Source: Sulfurospirillaceae bacterium (GTDB lineage Bacteria > Campylobacterota > Campylobacteria > Campylobacterales > Sulfurospirillaceae). Taken from it: a stretch of DNA of 27,965 bases. The stretch covers positions 1-27,965 of the forward strand of contig JAQWCT010000007.1 of the NCBI GenBank assembly GCA_028705785.1, given 5' to 3'. A program made the position numbers and the translations under genes. Shown here in pieces: positions 7,637 to 15,530 of the stretch. Position 1 is the first letter of the stretch, and every line of letters begins with the position of its first letter. The notes under the pieces were generated by a model. That model searched no databases. It had not been told where the DNA came from and saw nothing but the letters and a program-made list of their open reading frames with translations.

Positions 7637-8218
7637 CTAGTACCGAGTATGACCTATCGCCATCATTCCCTTTCTCATCTGGGTCATACAGTCCTTTTCA
7701 TGTAGCATTTTGGCAATGGCTTCACCATTTTTATCAAATTCAAGTTCCAAAAGAGGGTTGATGGTGTTGATGATGTGCTCGTTCCAAACAGATTGCCACT
7801 CGCTCATCGCGATACCTATCGCATGAACGCCTCGTAAAATGCGTCGATAAAAGGGAGAAAGTAACCACTCTTCTTCGATATGAGTAATCAAATTGGCATG
7901 TCGTTCGAGATAAAAATCCTTCACCCAAAGATAAGCTTTCTCTTTGGCTTGAGTAATAAAAATGCTATCTTTTTCCTCTTTTTCCAATGCCTGAACCATC
8001 TGTTCATCGCGCAAACCGATCAAACGACTCAAAAGCGCAACACGGTTTTCTTTAATGCAAGAAAGCTCAATACTGATTAAAAAATCGTCAATAAAGGCTT
8101 CAATCTCTTTATCAACCTCTCCATTTTCAACAATGGCAAAATAACGACCAAGTTCTCTTTGCCTCTCTCCTAATAATTCATAAAATCGTTTTAAATCATT
8201 TGCAAATTTATCACTCAT
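7637..8218 (-). CDS. ciaB: CiaB-family protein, N-terminal part
   Basis: A 193-residue fragment from ATG 8218 (MSDKFANDLKRFYELL), with AGGAA upstream; the frame extends to 8281, but only through a TTG without a binding site that overlaps metY. It is charged and helical, with LRGVHAIGIAMSEWQSVWNEHI near the middle, resembling the N-terminal half of CiaB proteins. It ends in AIGHTRY and a stop that the neighbouring frame would read through. By itself it lacks the HEFGH motif and is probably not functional. Confidence 0.65.
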   Translation of the reverse strand: MSDKFANDLKRFYELLGERQRELGRYFAIVENGEVDKEIEAFIDDFLISIELSCIKENRVALLSRLIGLRDEQMVQALEKEEKDSIFITQAKEKAYLWVKDFYLERHANLITHIEEEWLLSPFYRRILRGVHAIGIAMSEWQSVWNEHIINTINPLLELEFDKNGEAIAKMLHEKDCMTQMRKGMMAIGHTRY

Positions 8219-8238
8219 ATCTATTCCTATTATTTTTA

Positions 8239-8246
8239 AGTATAAT
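8239..8246. promoter_or_regulatory. Overlapping divergent -10 elements for metY and ciaB
   Basis: In the 62-base gap between the divergent genes, TATAAT at 8241-8246 suits metY on the plus strand, while TATACT on the minus strand (8244-8239) suits ciaB. The two hexamers share four base pairs, so polymerase could not occupy both at once. No clear -35 elements are seen. Confidence 0.45.
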
Positions 8247-8280
8247 TTTATCACAGAACGATTAATGAGGAGATTTTTCA

Positions 8281-9555
8281 ATGCAAAACGAGTGGGCGAT
8301 AGAGACTAAAACCATCCAATGTGGCTGGGAACCTAAAAACGGTGAACCCCGTGTACTTCCTATTTATCAAAGTACAACTTACAAATATGATAGCGCCAAA
8401 GAGGTGGCTATGCTGTTTGATTTAGAAGCTGCTGGACACATGTATTCTCGTATTTCAAACCCTACTTGCGAAGCACTGGAAAATAAAATCGCTGCCTTAG
8501 AAGGGGGAGTTGGCGCATTGGTCACTTCATCAGGACAAAACGCTTCAACCATCGCTATCACCAACATTTGTTCTTGCGGCGACCATTTTATCGCAGCAGG
8601 TGCTATTTATGGCGGCACGGTCTCTTTATTTACGAATACTTTAAAAAAGATGGGCATTGAAGTCACTTTGGTTGACGCAAGCCTTTCCATTGAAGAGCTT
8701 AAAACCTATTTTAAGCCCAATACCAAAGCCCTTTTTGGAGAAACGATTGCCAACCCAGCTTTAGATATTTTGGATTTTGAAAAACTCTCTAGTCTTGCAA
8801 AAATGATGCAAGTTCCTTTTATCGTTGACAATACTTTTGCGACACCCTATCTATGTCGTCCATTTGAACATGGCGCTGACATCGTGATTCATTCTGCAAC
8901 TAAATATCTTGATGGACATGCCATTAGCGTAGGCGGTGTCATCGTGGATAAAGGAACATTTGACTGGACCAATGGCAAATTCCCAGAATTTACAACACCT
9001 GATAAAAGCTACCATGGGATTGTTTATAGCGAAAAATTTGGCGCTCTTGCCTACATCATTAAAGCCAGAGTTCAGTGGATTCGAGACCTAGGTTCTTACC
9101 TTTCTCCGATGAATGCATTTCTCACCAATGTGGGCATGGAAACCTTACATGTAAGGATGGATAGACACTGTGAAAATGCCCTTAAACTTGCAACATTTTT
9201 AGAATCTCATCCTAAAGTGAGCTGGGTCAATTACCCAGGACTTCCTAGCCATAAACATTTTGGAAGAGCTCAAAAATACCTCAAAGGGGCTAGTGGTGTA
9301 CTCACCTTTGGCGTCAAGGGTGGCATGGCTGAGGGTGAAAAAGTGATGAACGCCCTTAAACTTGCAGCTATTGTGGTTCATGTTGCCGATGTTCGTACAG
9401 GTGTTTTACATCCTGCGAGCATGACGCATCGCCAACTCTCTAAAGAAGAACAAGCCTTGGCAGGCGTAACACCTGACCTCATCCGTGTTACAGTGGGGCT
9501 TGAAAATAGTAACGATATCATCAGCGATTTTGACCAAGCACTCAATACTATCTAA
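8281..9555 (+). CDS. metY: O-acetylhomoserine sulfhydrylase (aminocarboxypropyltransferase)
   Basis: The 424-residue protein belongs to the Cys/Met-metabolism PLP enzymes. Visible landmarks are YSRISNPT near 55, the glycine-rich SSGQNAST near 83, the cofactor-binding aspartate in VDNTFATPY (about 183) and the PLP lysine in HSATKYLDGH (about Lys208). Length and the TTYKYDSA / GHMYSRISNPT pattern fit MetY, which makes homocysteine from O-acetylhomoserine and sulfide, better than the shorter cystathionine synthases and lyases of about 380-400 residues. This gives direct sulfide assimilation into methionine, suited to a sulfide-exposed bacterium. The start ATG follows GAGGAG at 8267-8272. A PilZ-type gene begins 17 bases after its stop and is probably co-transcribed. 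A TTACATGTAA copy lies within it at 9145. Confidence 0.92.
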   Translation: MQNEWAIETKTIQCGWEPKNGEPRVLPIYQSTTYKYDSAKEVAMLFDLEAAGHMYSRISNPTCEALENKIAALEGGVGALVTSSGQNASTIAITNICSCGDHFIAAGAIYGGTVSLFTNTLKKMGIEVTLVDASLSIEELKTYFKPNTKALFGETIANPALDILDFEKLSSLAKMMQVPFIVDNTFATPYLCRPFEHGADIVIHSATKYLDGHAISVGGVIVDKGTFDWTNGKFPEFTTPDKSYHGIVYSEKFGALAYIIKARVQWIRDLGSYLSPMNAFLTNVGMETLHVRMDRHCENALKLATFLESHPKVSWVNYPGLPSHKHFGRAQKYLKGASGVLTFGVKGGMAEGEKVMNALKLAAIVVHVADVRTGVLHPASMTHRQLSKEEQALAGVTPDLIRVTVGLENSNDIISDFDQALNTI

Positions 9556-9572
9556 CAACAAAAGAGATAACC

Positions 9573-10703
9573 ATGGCAAACCGATATGAAACTATCAATA
9601 CTTATCTTAACAAAGGCATCATAGAGGCAAATATTGCCTCTGCCATTACCCATGAAACTTCCTTTTGCATTGCTAAGTTTGGCTTTGAAGTGGATACTGA
9701 AGATGGATTTTTTTTCAAAGACCTTATTGCTTTTATACACACTGAAATAGGTTTTAACCAGATACTTCAGCATTCGGGAGATACTTTCTTATTACTTCTT
9801 CGTGACTACAAAATTCACAATGCCAAAACGCTTTTGAAAAGAGTAGAACAAGGCATTAAACAACAATTCAAGATAGATATTAAAAATATTGGCATAACAC
9901 TCTTTGACCCTAGTGATACCTATAAAAGCCTCCTAGATAGACTTGATAAATATTACATTATGTCTAAACTCTCTAGTCGTAAAAAGATATTTTATGGTAC
10001 GCTGGATTTTGATTTTTATGAAACCCAAAATAAAAATGATATCCTTTCTACTATTATCAAAAAACTCAATGTCGCAACTTTACATAATCTTTTCAATGGT
10101 ATTCCTATCAAAGAAGAAGTCACCATTGCTAAATTTGAAGAGGGTATCGCGCAAATAAAAGTCAATAGTGCCAAAATTCATTTTTATACCAAAGAAGACT
10201 TTACTTTTATCCAACATGAAAAAATTCCTAACATTATTAAAGCTAGGATTATCAAAGTTGACCATGCAAAATCACTTGTCGTCCTCAATAATCTCGAATT
10301 TCTTGATGCATCACCTGTGGAGCGAGGAGATATTCGTGTAGCCCCCGCAAAACGAATCAATGCTACACTTTTATTTAACAGAATTAAACTCCTTGATGGC
10401 AATGTTTCTAATGTCTCAGAAAGTTCTATCGCTATTAATGTCAAAATTACAGATGTTGAAAAATTATTAGAAAAAAGTTTTTTAGACAAAGAACTTGAAT
10501 TAGAATTTCAAATCCCTACCGATAAAAGCTTTTTAACTAAAATTGTCACCAAAGCTTTCATCTTTAGCATCGTTAATGAAACAATTGTACTGAACATCCA
10601 CCCCTCCGTCTTTATGAAATCCAAAATTCGTCAATACATTGCTTTGCGGCAAAATGGTCTTTTGGTGGATTTAAAACAGTATCTTAAAGGCGTTGTTTTG
10701 TAA
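9573..10703 (+). CDS. Degenerate GGDEF-PilZ protein, probable c-di-GMP receptor
   Basis: A soluble 376-residue protein. Residues 25-145 follow the layout of a GGDEF domain but with SGDTF (68-72) in place of GGDEF. The late block ITLFDPSDTYKSLLDRLDKYYIMSKLSSRKKIFYG matches the final helix and strand of that fold, so this part is probably catalytically dead. Residues about 155-245 resemble the beta-rich domain that precedes PilZ in YcgR-like proteins. PilZ follows, with the c-di-GMP-binding arginine pair RGDIR (251-255) and NVSESS (280-285) for the usual D/N-x-S-x-x-G, the glycine being lost. It should bind c-di-GMP and act on a partner, perhaps motility. The GGDEF and PilZ assignments rest on short motifs only. 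It starts 17 bases after metY, probably in the same operon. Confidence 0.7.
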   Translation: MANRYETINTYLNKGIIEANIASAITHETSFCIAKFGFEVDTEDGFFFKDLIAFIHTEIGFNQILQHSGDTFLLLLRDYKIHNAKTLLKRVEQGIKQQFKIDIKNIGITLFDPSDTYKSLLDRLDKYYIMSKLSSRKKIFYGTLDFDFYETQNKNDILSTIIKKLNVATLHNLFNGIPIKEEVTIAKFEEGIAQIKVNSAKIHFYTKEDFTFIQHEKIPNIIKARIIKVDHAKSLVVLNNLEFLDASPVERGDIRVAPAKRINATLLFNRIKLLDGNVSNVSESSIAINVKITDVEKLLEKSFLDKELELEFQIPTDKSFLTKIVTKAFIFSIVNETIVLNIHPSVFMKSKIRQYIALRQNGLLVDLKQYLKGVVL

Positions 10704-10765
10704 AATTAAAGCAAAATAACTACATTTTTTAGATAAAGTTGCGACACAAAAATTAGGATAATACT

Positions 10766-12250
10766 ATGTCTGTACTTTGGGAAGCTTTGAATAATATCAG
10801 CACACTTACGATTTGTTTGCTACTTTTGTCCCTAGCTATTGCTCTATTTTATGAAATGATTAACGGTTTTCACGATACTGCCAATGCAGTTGCAATGATT
10901 ATTTATACGCACTCTATGGAAGCTAGACACTCTGTCATTATGTCAGGTATTATGAACTTTTTAGGCGTTATACTAGGTGGCATTGGTGTTGCCTATGCTA
11001 TCGTTCATTTACTTCCTGTTGATATCATGGTAGAGTCCAATCAAAATGCTTCATTGGCGATGGTTTACTCTTTGCTTATTGCTGCAGTTATTTGGAATTT
11101 TGGTACTTGGTATTTTGCATTGCCCGTGTCTAGTTCACATTCTCTTATCGGCTCTATCATCGGGGTAAGTACGACATTTGGTCTTTTAAATGGTTTTGAG
11201 CTTTCACAAAGTGTCAACTGGAAAGTGGTTTATACTGTCTTAACGGGGTTGGCATTATCGCCACTTATAGGCTTTGGCTTATCCTTTTTATTGATGAAAT
11301 TATCGAGAAAATATATCAAAAGCCCAAAACTTTTCAAATCGCCTAGCCAAGAAGAGAAGCGAAAGCACCCTAACTTTTGGGCAAGAATGGGCATTATTGC
11401 CACAGGAGCAGGAGTGAGCTTTGCGCATGGCTCAAATGATGGGCAAAAAGGTATTGGTCTTATCATGATTATCCTCATTGGCATCTTGCCAAATTATTAT
11501 GCCCTTAACATGGAATCACATCATTATAAAATTATCCAAACCAAAGACGCTGCGAACAATTTAGCAAAATTTTATGCAGATAATAATGAAGTCCTTACCC
11601 AGCTTGTGAGTGAAAAACAACTGGTGAGTGCTCTGAAAACAAAAAACACTATTGCAGAGTGTGATGTCAATCAGGTTGATACGACTATAGCACTGGTAGC
11701 AACGAAACTTAATGGTATAGATTCGTATTCACAACTCTCTAATGAAGATAGATGGAGTGTGCGAACCAGTATTTTATGCTCAGATAACTTTTTTACACAA
11801 GCTCAAAAAACGTATTTACTCATTGACAAAGATAAGGCTGATTATATCGCTGCACAAAGAAAAAACTTGGTTTCACCTATCGAATATGCTCCTTATTGGG
11901 TTATTATGGCTGTTGCCTTTGCCATTGGGCTTGGTACGATGATAGGTTATAAAAGAATTGTACATACCATTGGTGAAAAAATTGGTGCAAAGCCTATTAA
12001 CTATATGCAAGGGACTGTTGCGCAATTTACTGCTATGATAACCATTTTATTGGCAAATATTTTACATACTCCTGTGAGCACAACCCATATATTATCGAGT
12101 GCCGTTACAGGCTCCATGTCATCAGAAACAGATGGAGGTCTCCAAAAAGGCACTGTCAAAATCATTCTTCTTTCATGGCTTTTCACTTTACCATTTACAG
12201 CTTTGATGGGTTCTGGTATTTACATTTGTCTTAACTTTTTAATGAAGTAA
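10766..12250 (+). CDS. pitA: Low-affinity inorganic phosphate transporter, PiT family
   Basis: A 494-residue membrane protein with the two inverted PiT signature repeats: EMINGFHDTANAVAMII near residue 30, with a matching GSNDGQKGIGLIMI segment near 222, and LHTPVSTTHILSSAVTGS near 430. Between the halves lies a hydrophilic loop of roughly 125 residues (about 245-370), comparable to E. coli PitA (499 residues). It imports metal-phosphate complexes with protons, or sodium, across the inner membrane. Start ATG 10766 follows AGGA seven bases upstream. Unlike the pst, phoU, phoX and olsF genes of this window it has no pho-box-like element upstream, which fits constitutive uptake under phosphate sufficiency. 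Confidence 0.93.
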   Translation: MSVLWEALNNISTLTICLLLLSLAIALFYEMINGFHDTANAVAMIIYTHSMEARHSVIMSGIMNFLGVILGGIGVAYAIVHLLPVDIMVESNQNASLAMVYSLLIAAVIWNFGTWYFALPVSSSHSLIGSIIGVSTTFGLLNGFELSQSVNWKVVYTVLTGLALSPLIGFGLSFLLMKLSRKYIKSPKLFKSPSQEEKRKHPNFWARMGIIATGAGVSFAHGSNDGQKGIGLIMIILIGILPNYYALNMESHHYKIIQTKDAANNLAKFYADNNEVLTQLVSEKQLVSALKTKNTIAECDVNQVDTTIALVATKLNGIDSYSQLSNEDRWSVRTSILCSDNFFTQAQKTYLLIDKDKADYIAAQRKNLVSPIEYAPYWVIMAVAFAIGLGTMIGYKRIVHTIGEKIGAKPINYMQGTVAQFTAMITILLANILHTPVSTTHILSSAVTGSMSSETDGGLQKGTVKIILLSWLFTLPFTALMGSGIYICLNFLMK

Positions 12251-12286
12251 AATTACACTAACTTCTTCCCTTAATCCATTCAACAC

Positions 12287-12316
12287 ATAGAGTTTGGTAT
12301 CATGTCCAAACTCTAT
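12287..12316 (+). other. Perfect 11-bp hairpin in the pitA-rhlE gap
   Basis: ATAGAGTTTGG (12287-12297) and CCAAACTCTAT (12306-12316) pair perfectly around an 8-base loop, 27 bases before the rhlE start. No uridine run follows directly, so it is not a typical terminator. It could be a structured 5' leader of the helicase mRNA or an operator. An ATG in its loop (12302) is in frame with rhlE, but has no ribosome binding site. Confidence 0.55.
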
Positions 12317-12343
12317 CCAAGTACCACCAAAGGAATTTTTATT

Positions 12344-13597
12344 ATGTTATTTTCAGATTTACGCTTAAGTGCGCCTATATTAAAAGCTGTCCATGAAGAA
12401 GGATATACTACACCAACACCGGTACAAGAAAAAGCGATTCCACCCATACTTGAGGGGCGCGATATGCTCGCAGGGGCGCAAACAGGTACGGGGAAAACCG
12501 CAGGATTTACCTTGCCTATTTTAGAGATACTTTCACGCGAAACCCATCCAAAAGGCAAAAACCATATCCGTGTGCTTATCCTCACGCCAACCCGTGAACT
12601 CGCAGCACAAGTTGGAGAGAGTGTACAAACTTATGGTAAATATCTGCCTTTTAAAAGTACAATTATTTTTGGAGGGGTTGGTATACAGCCACAAATTAAA
12701 GCACTTCGCTCAGGCATCGACATCCTTATCGCCACTCCAGGGCGCTTACTTGACCATGTTTCACAAGGCACGATTGATTTAACCCATGTTGAGATTCTTG
12801 TACTTGATGAAGCTGACCGAATGCTTGATATGGGATTTATCAGAGATATTCGTAAAGTCATCGCTATTTTACCTGCCAAAAGACAAAACCTTCTTTTTTC
12901 TGCAACCTACTCTGATGAGATTAAAAAATTGTGTGAGTCCATCTTAAAAAACCCTGCCATCGTCGAAGTTGCCAGACGCAATACTTCGAGTGAACTTGTC
13001 ACACAAAAGGTTATTTTGGTAGATTGTAAGCGCAAAACTGCTCTTTTGGGAGAGCTTATTAAGAAAAACCGCTGGGCTCAAGTATTGGTTTTTACACGAA
13101 CTAAACACCAAGCCAATAAAGTTTCAGACTACCTTATCAAAATCGGCATTAGTGCCGCAGCCATCCATGGAAACAAAAGCCAAGGAGCTAGGACTAAAGC
13201 TCTGAGTGATTTTAAAGCAGGTATCGTCAAAATTCTTGTGGCTACGGACATCGCAGCACGAGGACTTGACATCGACCAACTTCCCCATGTCGTCAACCTT
13301 GAACTTCCCAATATCGCAGAAGACTATGTTCACCGCATAGGACGAACAGGGCGAGCGGGGAACAATGGAGAAGCTATATCGCTTGTCTGCGTAGATGAAT
13401 ACGACTACCTTAAAGGTATCGAAAAGCTCATCAATCGCAAATTGGAGAGAGAAACAATCGCGGGGTTTGAGCCTGACCTTACCATTAAGCCAGAACCCAT
13501 CCAACAAGGCAGAGGTCAAAGACCAAGTGGCGCACCCAAACGAAAAGACAATGCCCCTAGAGAATATGTCGAAAAAAGGCGAGAGCGCAACAGATGA
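12344..13597 (+). CDS. rhlE: DEAD-box RNA helicase, RhlE type
   Basis: The 417-residue protein from ATG 12344 (AAAGGA nine bases upstream) has the complete helicase motif series: the Q-motif (PTPVQEKAIP), AQTGTGKT (45-52), PTRELAAQ, TPGRLLDH, DEAD (155-158), SAT (186-188), then VFTRTKHQA, ATDIAARGLDI and HRIGRTGRAG in the second RecA domain. A short basic tail rich in Arg, Pro and Gly follows, typical of RhlE. It unwinds RNA with ATP and probably serves ribosome assembly, RNA decay or cold adaptation. An earlier in-frame ATG at 12302 lies in a hairpin loop and would add 14 residues absent from the family consensus. Its last four bases, ATGA, overlap the start of the YaiI-family gene. Confidence 0.93.
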   Translation: MLFSDLRLSAPILKAVHEEGYTTPTPVQEKAIPPILEGRDMLAGAQTGTGKTAGFTLPILEILSRETHPKGKNHIRVLILTPTRELAAQVGESVQTYGKYLPFKSTIIFGGVGIQPQIKALRSGIDILIATPGRLLDHVSQGTIDLTHVEILVLDEADRMLDMGFIRDIRKVIAILPAKRQNLLFSATYSDEIKKLCESILKNPAIVEVARRNTSSELVTQKVILVDCKRKTALLGELIKKNRWAQVLVFTRTKHQANKVSDYLIKIGISAAAIHGNKSQGARTKALSDFKAGIVKILVATDIAARGLDIDQLPHVVNLELPNIAEDYVHRIGRTGRAGNNGEAISLVCVDEYDYLKGIEKLINRKLERETIAGFEPDLTIKPEPIQQGRGQRPSGAPKRKDNAPREYVEKRRERNR

Positions 13598-14037
13598 CCA
13601 TTTTTGTCGACGCCGATGCTTTTCCTAATGTCCTAAAAGAAATCCTGCTTCGCTTTGTTCTAAAGCGAAGCATCCCCACTCGCTTCATTGCCAACAAGAA
13701 AATTGCCATTCCTGATGTTCCCTTCATCAGCATGGAAATAGCCCCACAAGGCGCAGACGAAGCAGACCACCTTATCGCCTTTACATGTAAAGAAGGTGAC
13801 CTCGTTATCACCGCAGACATTCCTTTAGCTGATAGAATCGTAAGTCGTGGAGCCATTGGATTAGATCCGAGAGGAACTATCTACTCGCAAGAAAACATTA
13901 AAGGATTACTTGCCATGCGAAATCTCATGCAAGAACTCCGTGATGGAGGTGAAATCACGGGAGGTCCAAGTGCTATCGGGGAAAAAGAGAAAAGAGCTTT
14001 TGCAGATGGACTCAATGCCCTCTTACAAAAGCTTTAG
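13594..14037 (+). CDS. YaiI/YqxD family protein (UPF0178, DUF188)
   Basis: A 147-residue protein, the normal length of the family. It starts with IFVDADAFPNVLKEIL, the family's conserved acidic N-terminal block, and continues with QGADEADHLIA, GDLVITADIPLADRIVSRGA and a C-terminal GGPSAIGEKEKRAFADGLNALL. The fold is PIN-like, with aspartates in DAD and TADIPLAD that could bind metal, so a nuclease-type role is possible, but the family has no established function. It overlaps rhlE by ATGA and is translationally coupled to it, hinting at RNA metabolism. A TTACATGTAA copy at 13781 is read here as Phe-Thr-Cys-Lys, a different frame from the Leu-His-Val reading found elsewhere. A terminator begins 2 bases after the stop. 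Confidence 0.88.
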   Translation: MTIFVDADAFPNVLKEILLRFVLKRSIPTRFIANKKIAIPDVPFISMEIAPQGADEADHLIAFTCKEGDLVITADIPLADRIVSRGAIGLDPRGTIYSQENIKGLLAMRNLMQELRDGGEITGGPSAIGEKEKRAFADGLNALLQKL

Positions 14038-14038
14038 C

Positions 14039-14068
14039 ATCTCAAAAAACAGCTTTTTTGAGATTTTT
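14039..14068 (+). terminator. Rho-independent terminator of the rhlE-yaiI unit
   Basis: ATCTCAAAAAA (14039-14049) and TTTTTTGAGAT (14054-14064) form an 11-bp stem with loop CAGC, followed by a short T run. It starts directly after the stop codon at 14037. Confidence 0.85.
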
Positions 14069-14125
14069 ATCGTAATAGTAATATAAGCTAAAAATATATA
14101 TAATCTTGACAAAGTTCATGTAATG

Positions 14126-14140
14126 GCTTAAGGCTTAAGC
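14126..14140. promoter_or_regulatory. 15-base palindrome upstream of the rhodanese gene
   Basis: GCTTAAGGCTTAAGC is a perfect inverted repeat of 7-1-7 bases, lying about 100 bases before the rhodanese start and 14 bases after a TTGACA hexamer (14106-14111). The position is that of an operator near a promoter, but no good -10 hexamer is visible at the standard distance. The regulator is unknown. Confidence 0.4.
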
Positions 14141-14237
14141 ATACATCAAAAGTGAGCAAACACCTTCTTCACCTCTTTGATTCTTTCCTAACTCTATATT
14201 GCATGTGCTCTTTATATCTACACTTTAAGGAGAGATG

Positions 14238-15161
14238 ATGAGATACTTTTTCAGCTTTTTGTTTAACATAGTGTGTGCTATGTTTATGTTCTTGTCAAGT
14301 ATAGCAAATGCAGATTCGACTTTGCCGATTGATACCCGAGGTTATGCCCACAATGATCTTTTGGTTAGCGTTGATTGGGTTAAGGAGAACTTGAATAACG
14401 ATAAAGTTTTCCTTATCGATGCACGAGGGGATGATGCTTATGGTAAAGAACATATTCCAGGGGCAATTTCAGCTACATGGCAAGCATTTTCAGATTTAAA
14501 AGCACCTAAAGGCAAAGGGTTTGCTATGCTTTTGGAACAAAGTGCCTTAACTAAAAAATTTCAAGAATTTGGTATTGATGATAAAAAAACCATTGTCCTC
14601 TATGCTGACCCTAATGGTTGGGGAGAAGATGGTCGCATTGTTTGGATGCTTCGAATGGCAGGGCTCAATAATACCAAAATCCTAGATGGAGGCTGGCCTG
14701 CGTGGAAAAAAGCCAAAGGAAGTACCACTACGACCAAAACTACGCCGACCCCAAGTGATTTTACTATCAAAACAATAAACACCGATATGCTTGCAACTAC
14801 AGATTGGATTGTGGCAAATCGCAAAGAAATCATTGTCTTAGATACACGAAGCCAAAAAGAATGGGATGGCGCTACAGACTATAAAGAGCCTAGAGGTGGG
14901 CATATTAAAGATGCTATTCGCATTCAATGGTCAGATTTTTTCAATATTGATTCAACCATTAAAACTCAAACACAGATTAATGACATTATGAATAAAGCTG
15001 GAGTTAAAAAAAGTGACACTATCGCACTTTATTGTACATCAGGAATCCGCTCTGCGCATATGACGCTAATGCTTCGAATGGCAGGGTACGCAAAAGCTAA
15101 AAATTATGCTGCATCAATTAATGAATGGGGTGCCCTTAGTGACCTTCCTATGGAAAAATAA
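14238..15161 (+). CDS. Periplasmic thiosulfate sulfurtransferase with two rhodanese domains
   Basis: About 307 residues with an N-terminal signal peptide (FFSFLFNIVCAMFMFLSSIANA), so the protein is exported. Two rhodanese domains follow. The first (about 40-160) has the DARG and DGGWPAW landmarks but reads LYADPNG where the active cysteine would be, so it is structural only. The second (about 185-305) has YCTSGIRSA with the catalytic cysteine near 267 (numbered from ATG 14235). This division of labour is usual for TST/SseA-type enzymes. It would move sulfane sulfur between thiosulfate or polysulfide and an acceptor in the periplasm, plausible for a sulfur-respiring organism. Two tandem ATGs occur at 14235 and 14238; the second has the better distance to AAGGAG at 14227-14232. 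The downstream membrane-protein frame overlaps its end. Confidence 0.9.
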   Translation: MRYFFSFLFNIVCAMFMFLSSIANADSTLPIDTRGYAHNDLLVSVDWVKENLNNDKVFLIDARGDDAYGKEHIPGAISATWQAFSDLKAPKGKGFAMLLEQSALTKKFQEFGIDDKKTIVLYADPNGWGEDGRIVWMLRMAGLNNTKILDGGWPAWKKAKGSTTTTKTTPTPSDFTIKTINTDMLATTDWIVANRKEIIVLDTRSQKEWDGATDYKEPRGGHIKDAIRIQWSDFFNIDSTIKTQTQINDIMNKAGVKKSDTIALYCTSGIRSAHMTLMLRMAGYAKAKNYAASINEWGALSDLPMEK

Positions 15162-15525
15162 ATACGCTCTTGCCCTGATAACTTTCATAGGCGTTGCAAT
15201 CATCGCTTATTTTTTAAATGACGATTACAACTACATTGTGAAGACGGGTTTATCTTTACTTCATAGAGGAGATGCGAGTAGCCTTGAACGCTTCTTGTAT
15301 CTCTATGAAGCATCTGGTGGTTTTGTTGTTATTGTTCTCTCGGCTATGGGATTTTTAGTGCCAACTTTGAGCATCTTACCCTTACTTGCTGCAAGTAGAG
15401 AACTGTATGGTTTTTATGTAGGAACACTCTATGTCTGGCTTGGTATTAGTGTGGGGCTTGTGCTCTTTGCGCTTATGATAAGAAGTGTTTTCTCACGAAA
15501 ATTTGCTCGTAAAAAAAATGTTTAA
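15106..15525 (+). CDS. Small membrane protein, possibly a half-length TVP38/DedA-like protein
   Basis: A frame of 139 residues overlaps the rhodanese gene by up to 56 bases. The start is uncertain: ATG 15106, ATG 15121 or GTG 15139, the last being nearest the real hydrophobic N-terminus. Three hydrophobic segments are visible: LALITFIGVAIIAYFL, FVVIVLSAMGFLVPTLSILPLLAA, and GTLYVWLGISVGLVLFALMI, then a basic tail. The second and third segments recall the first half of TVP38/DedA-type proteins (hydrophobic proline-rich re-entrant loop, then a small-residue-rich helix). The protein stops where the second half of that fold would begin. Coupling to the rhodanese gene suggests a related role, for example at the membrane in sulfur transfer, but no function can be read from it. 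Confidence 0.65.
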   Translation: MLHQLMNGVPLVTFLWKNKYALALITFIGVAIIAYFLNDDYNYIVKTGLSLLHRGDASSLERFLYLYEASGGFVVIVLSAMGFLVPTLSILPLLAASRELYGFYVGTLYVWLGISVGLVLFALMIRSVFSRKFARKKNV

Positions 15526-15530
15526 AAGAT

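Larger units (their letters stand above)
6366..8218 (-). pseudogene. ciaB: ciaB-type gene interrupted by one frameshift
   Basis: Two adjacent reading frames on the minus strand together make one CiaB-family protein of about 617 residues; C. jejuni CiaB is about 610. The upstream frame starts at ATG 8218 (AGGAA at a proper distance) and stops at TAG 7639-7637. The downstream frame is open from about 7697 and continues to 6366. Shifting by one base just before that stop (reading the C at 7640 twice) joins the parts as GHTRY-LEKVGKGYEAL. The downstream frame has no good start codon where it should begin, and its residues between 7640 and 7560 (GYEALSYAVAFPREVLHV) look fully coding. This points to a recent mutation or a sequencing error, not to two genes. 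Confidence 0.75.

Noticed and set aside
8219..8281. Longer ciaB start at 8281
   Set aside because: It uses TTG, overlaps the metY start and leaves no promoter space; ATG 8218 has AGGAA upstream.
9552..9773. Minus-strand frame of 73 codons at the metY-PilZ junction
   Set aside because: It is antisense to two supported genes, with no binding site or family resemblance.
10704..10765. Pho box before pitA
   Set aside because: No 11-base-period repeat of the type seen at pstS, olsF, phoU and phoX is present.
12302..12343. Longer rhlE start at ATG 12302
   Set aside because: It sits in a hairpin loop without a ribosome binding site and adds residues not typical of RhlE; ATG 12344 has AAAGGA upstream.
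13124..13519. Minus-strand frame of 131 codons
   Set aside because: It is fully antisense to the helicase core of rhlE and has no recognisable features.
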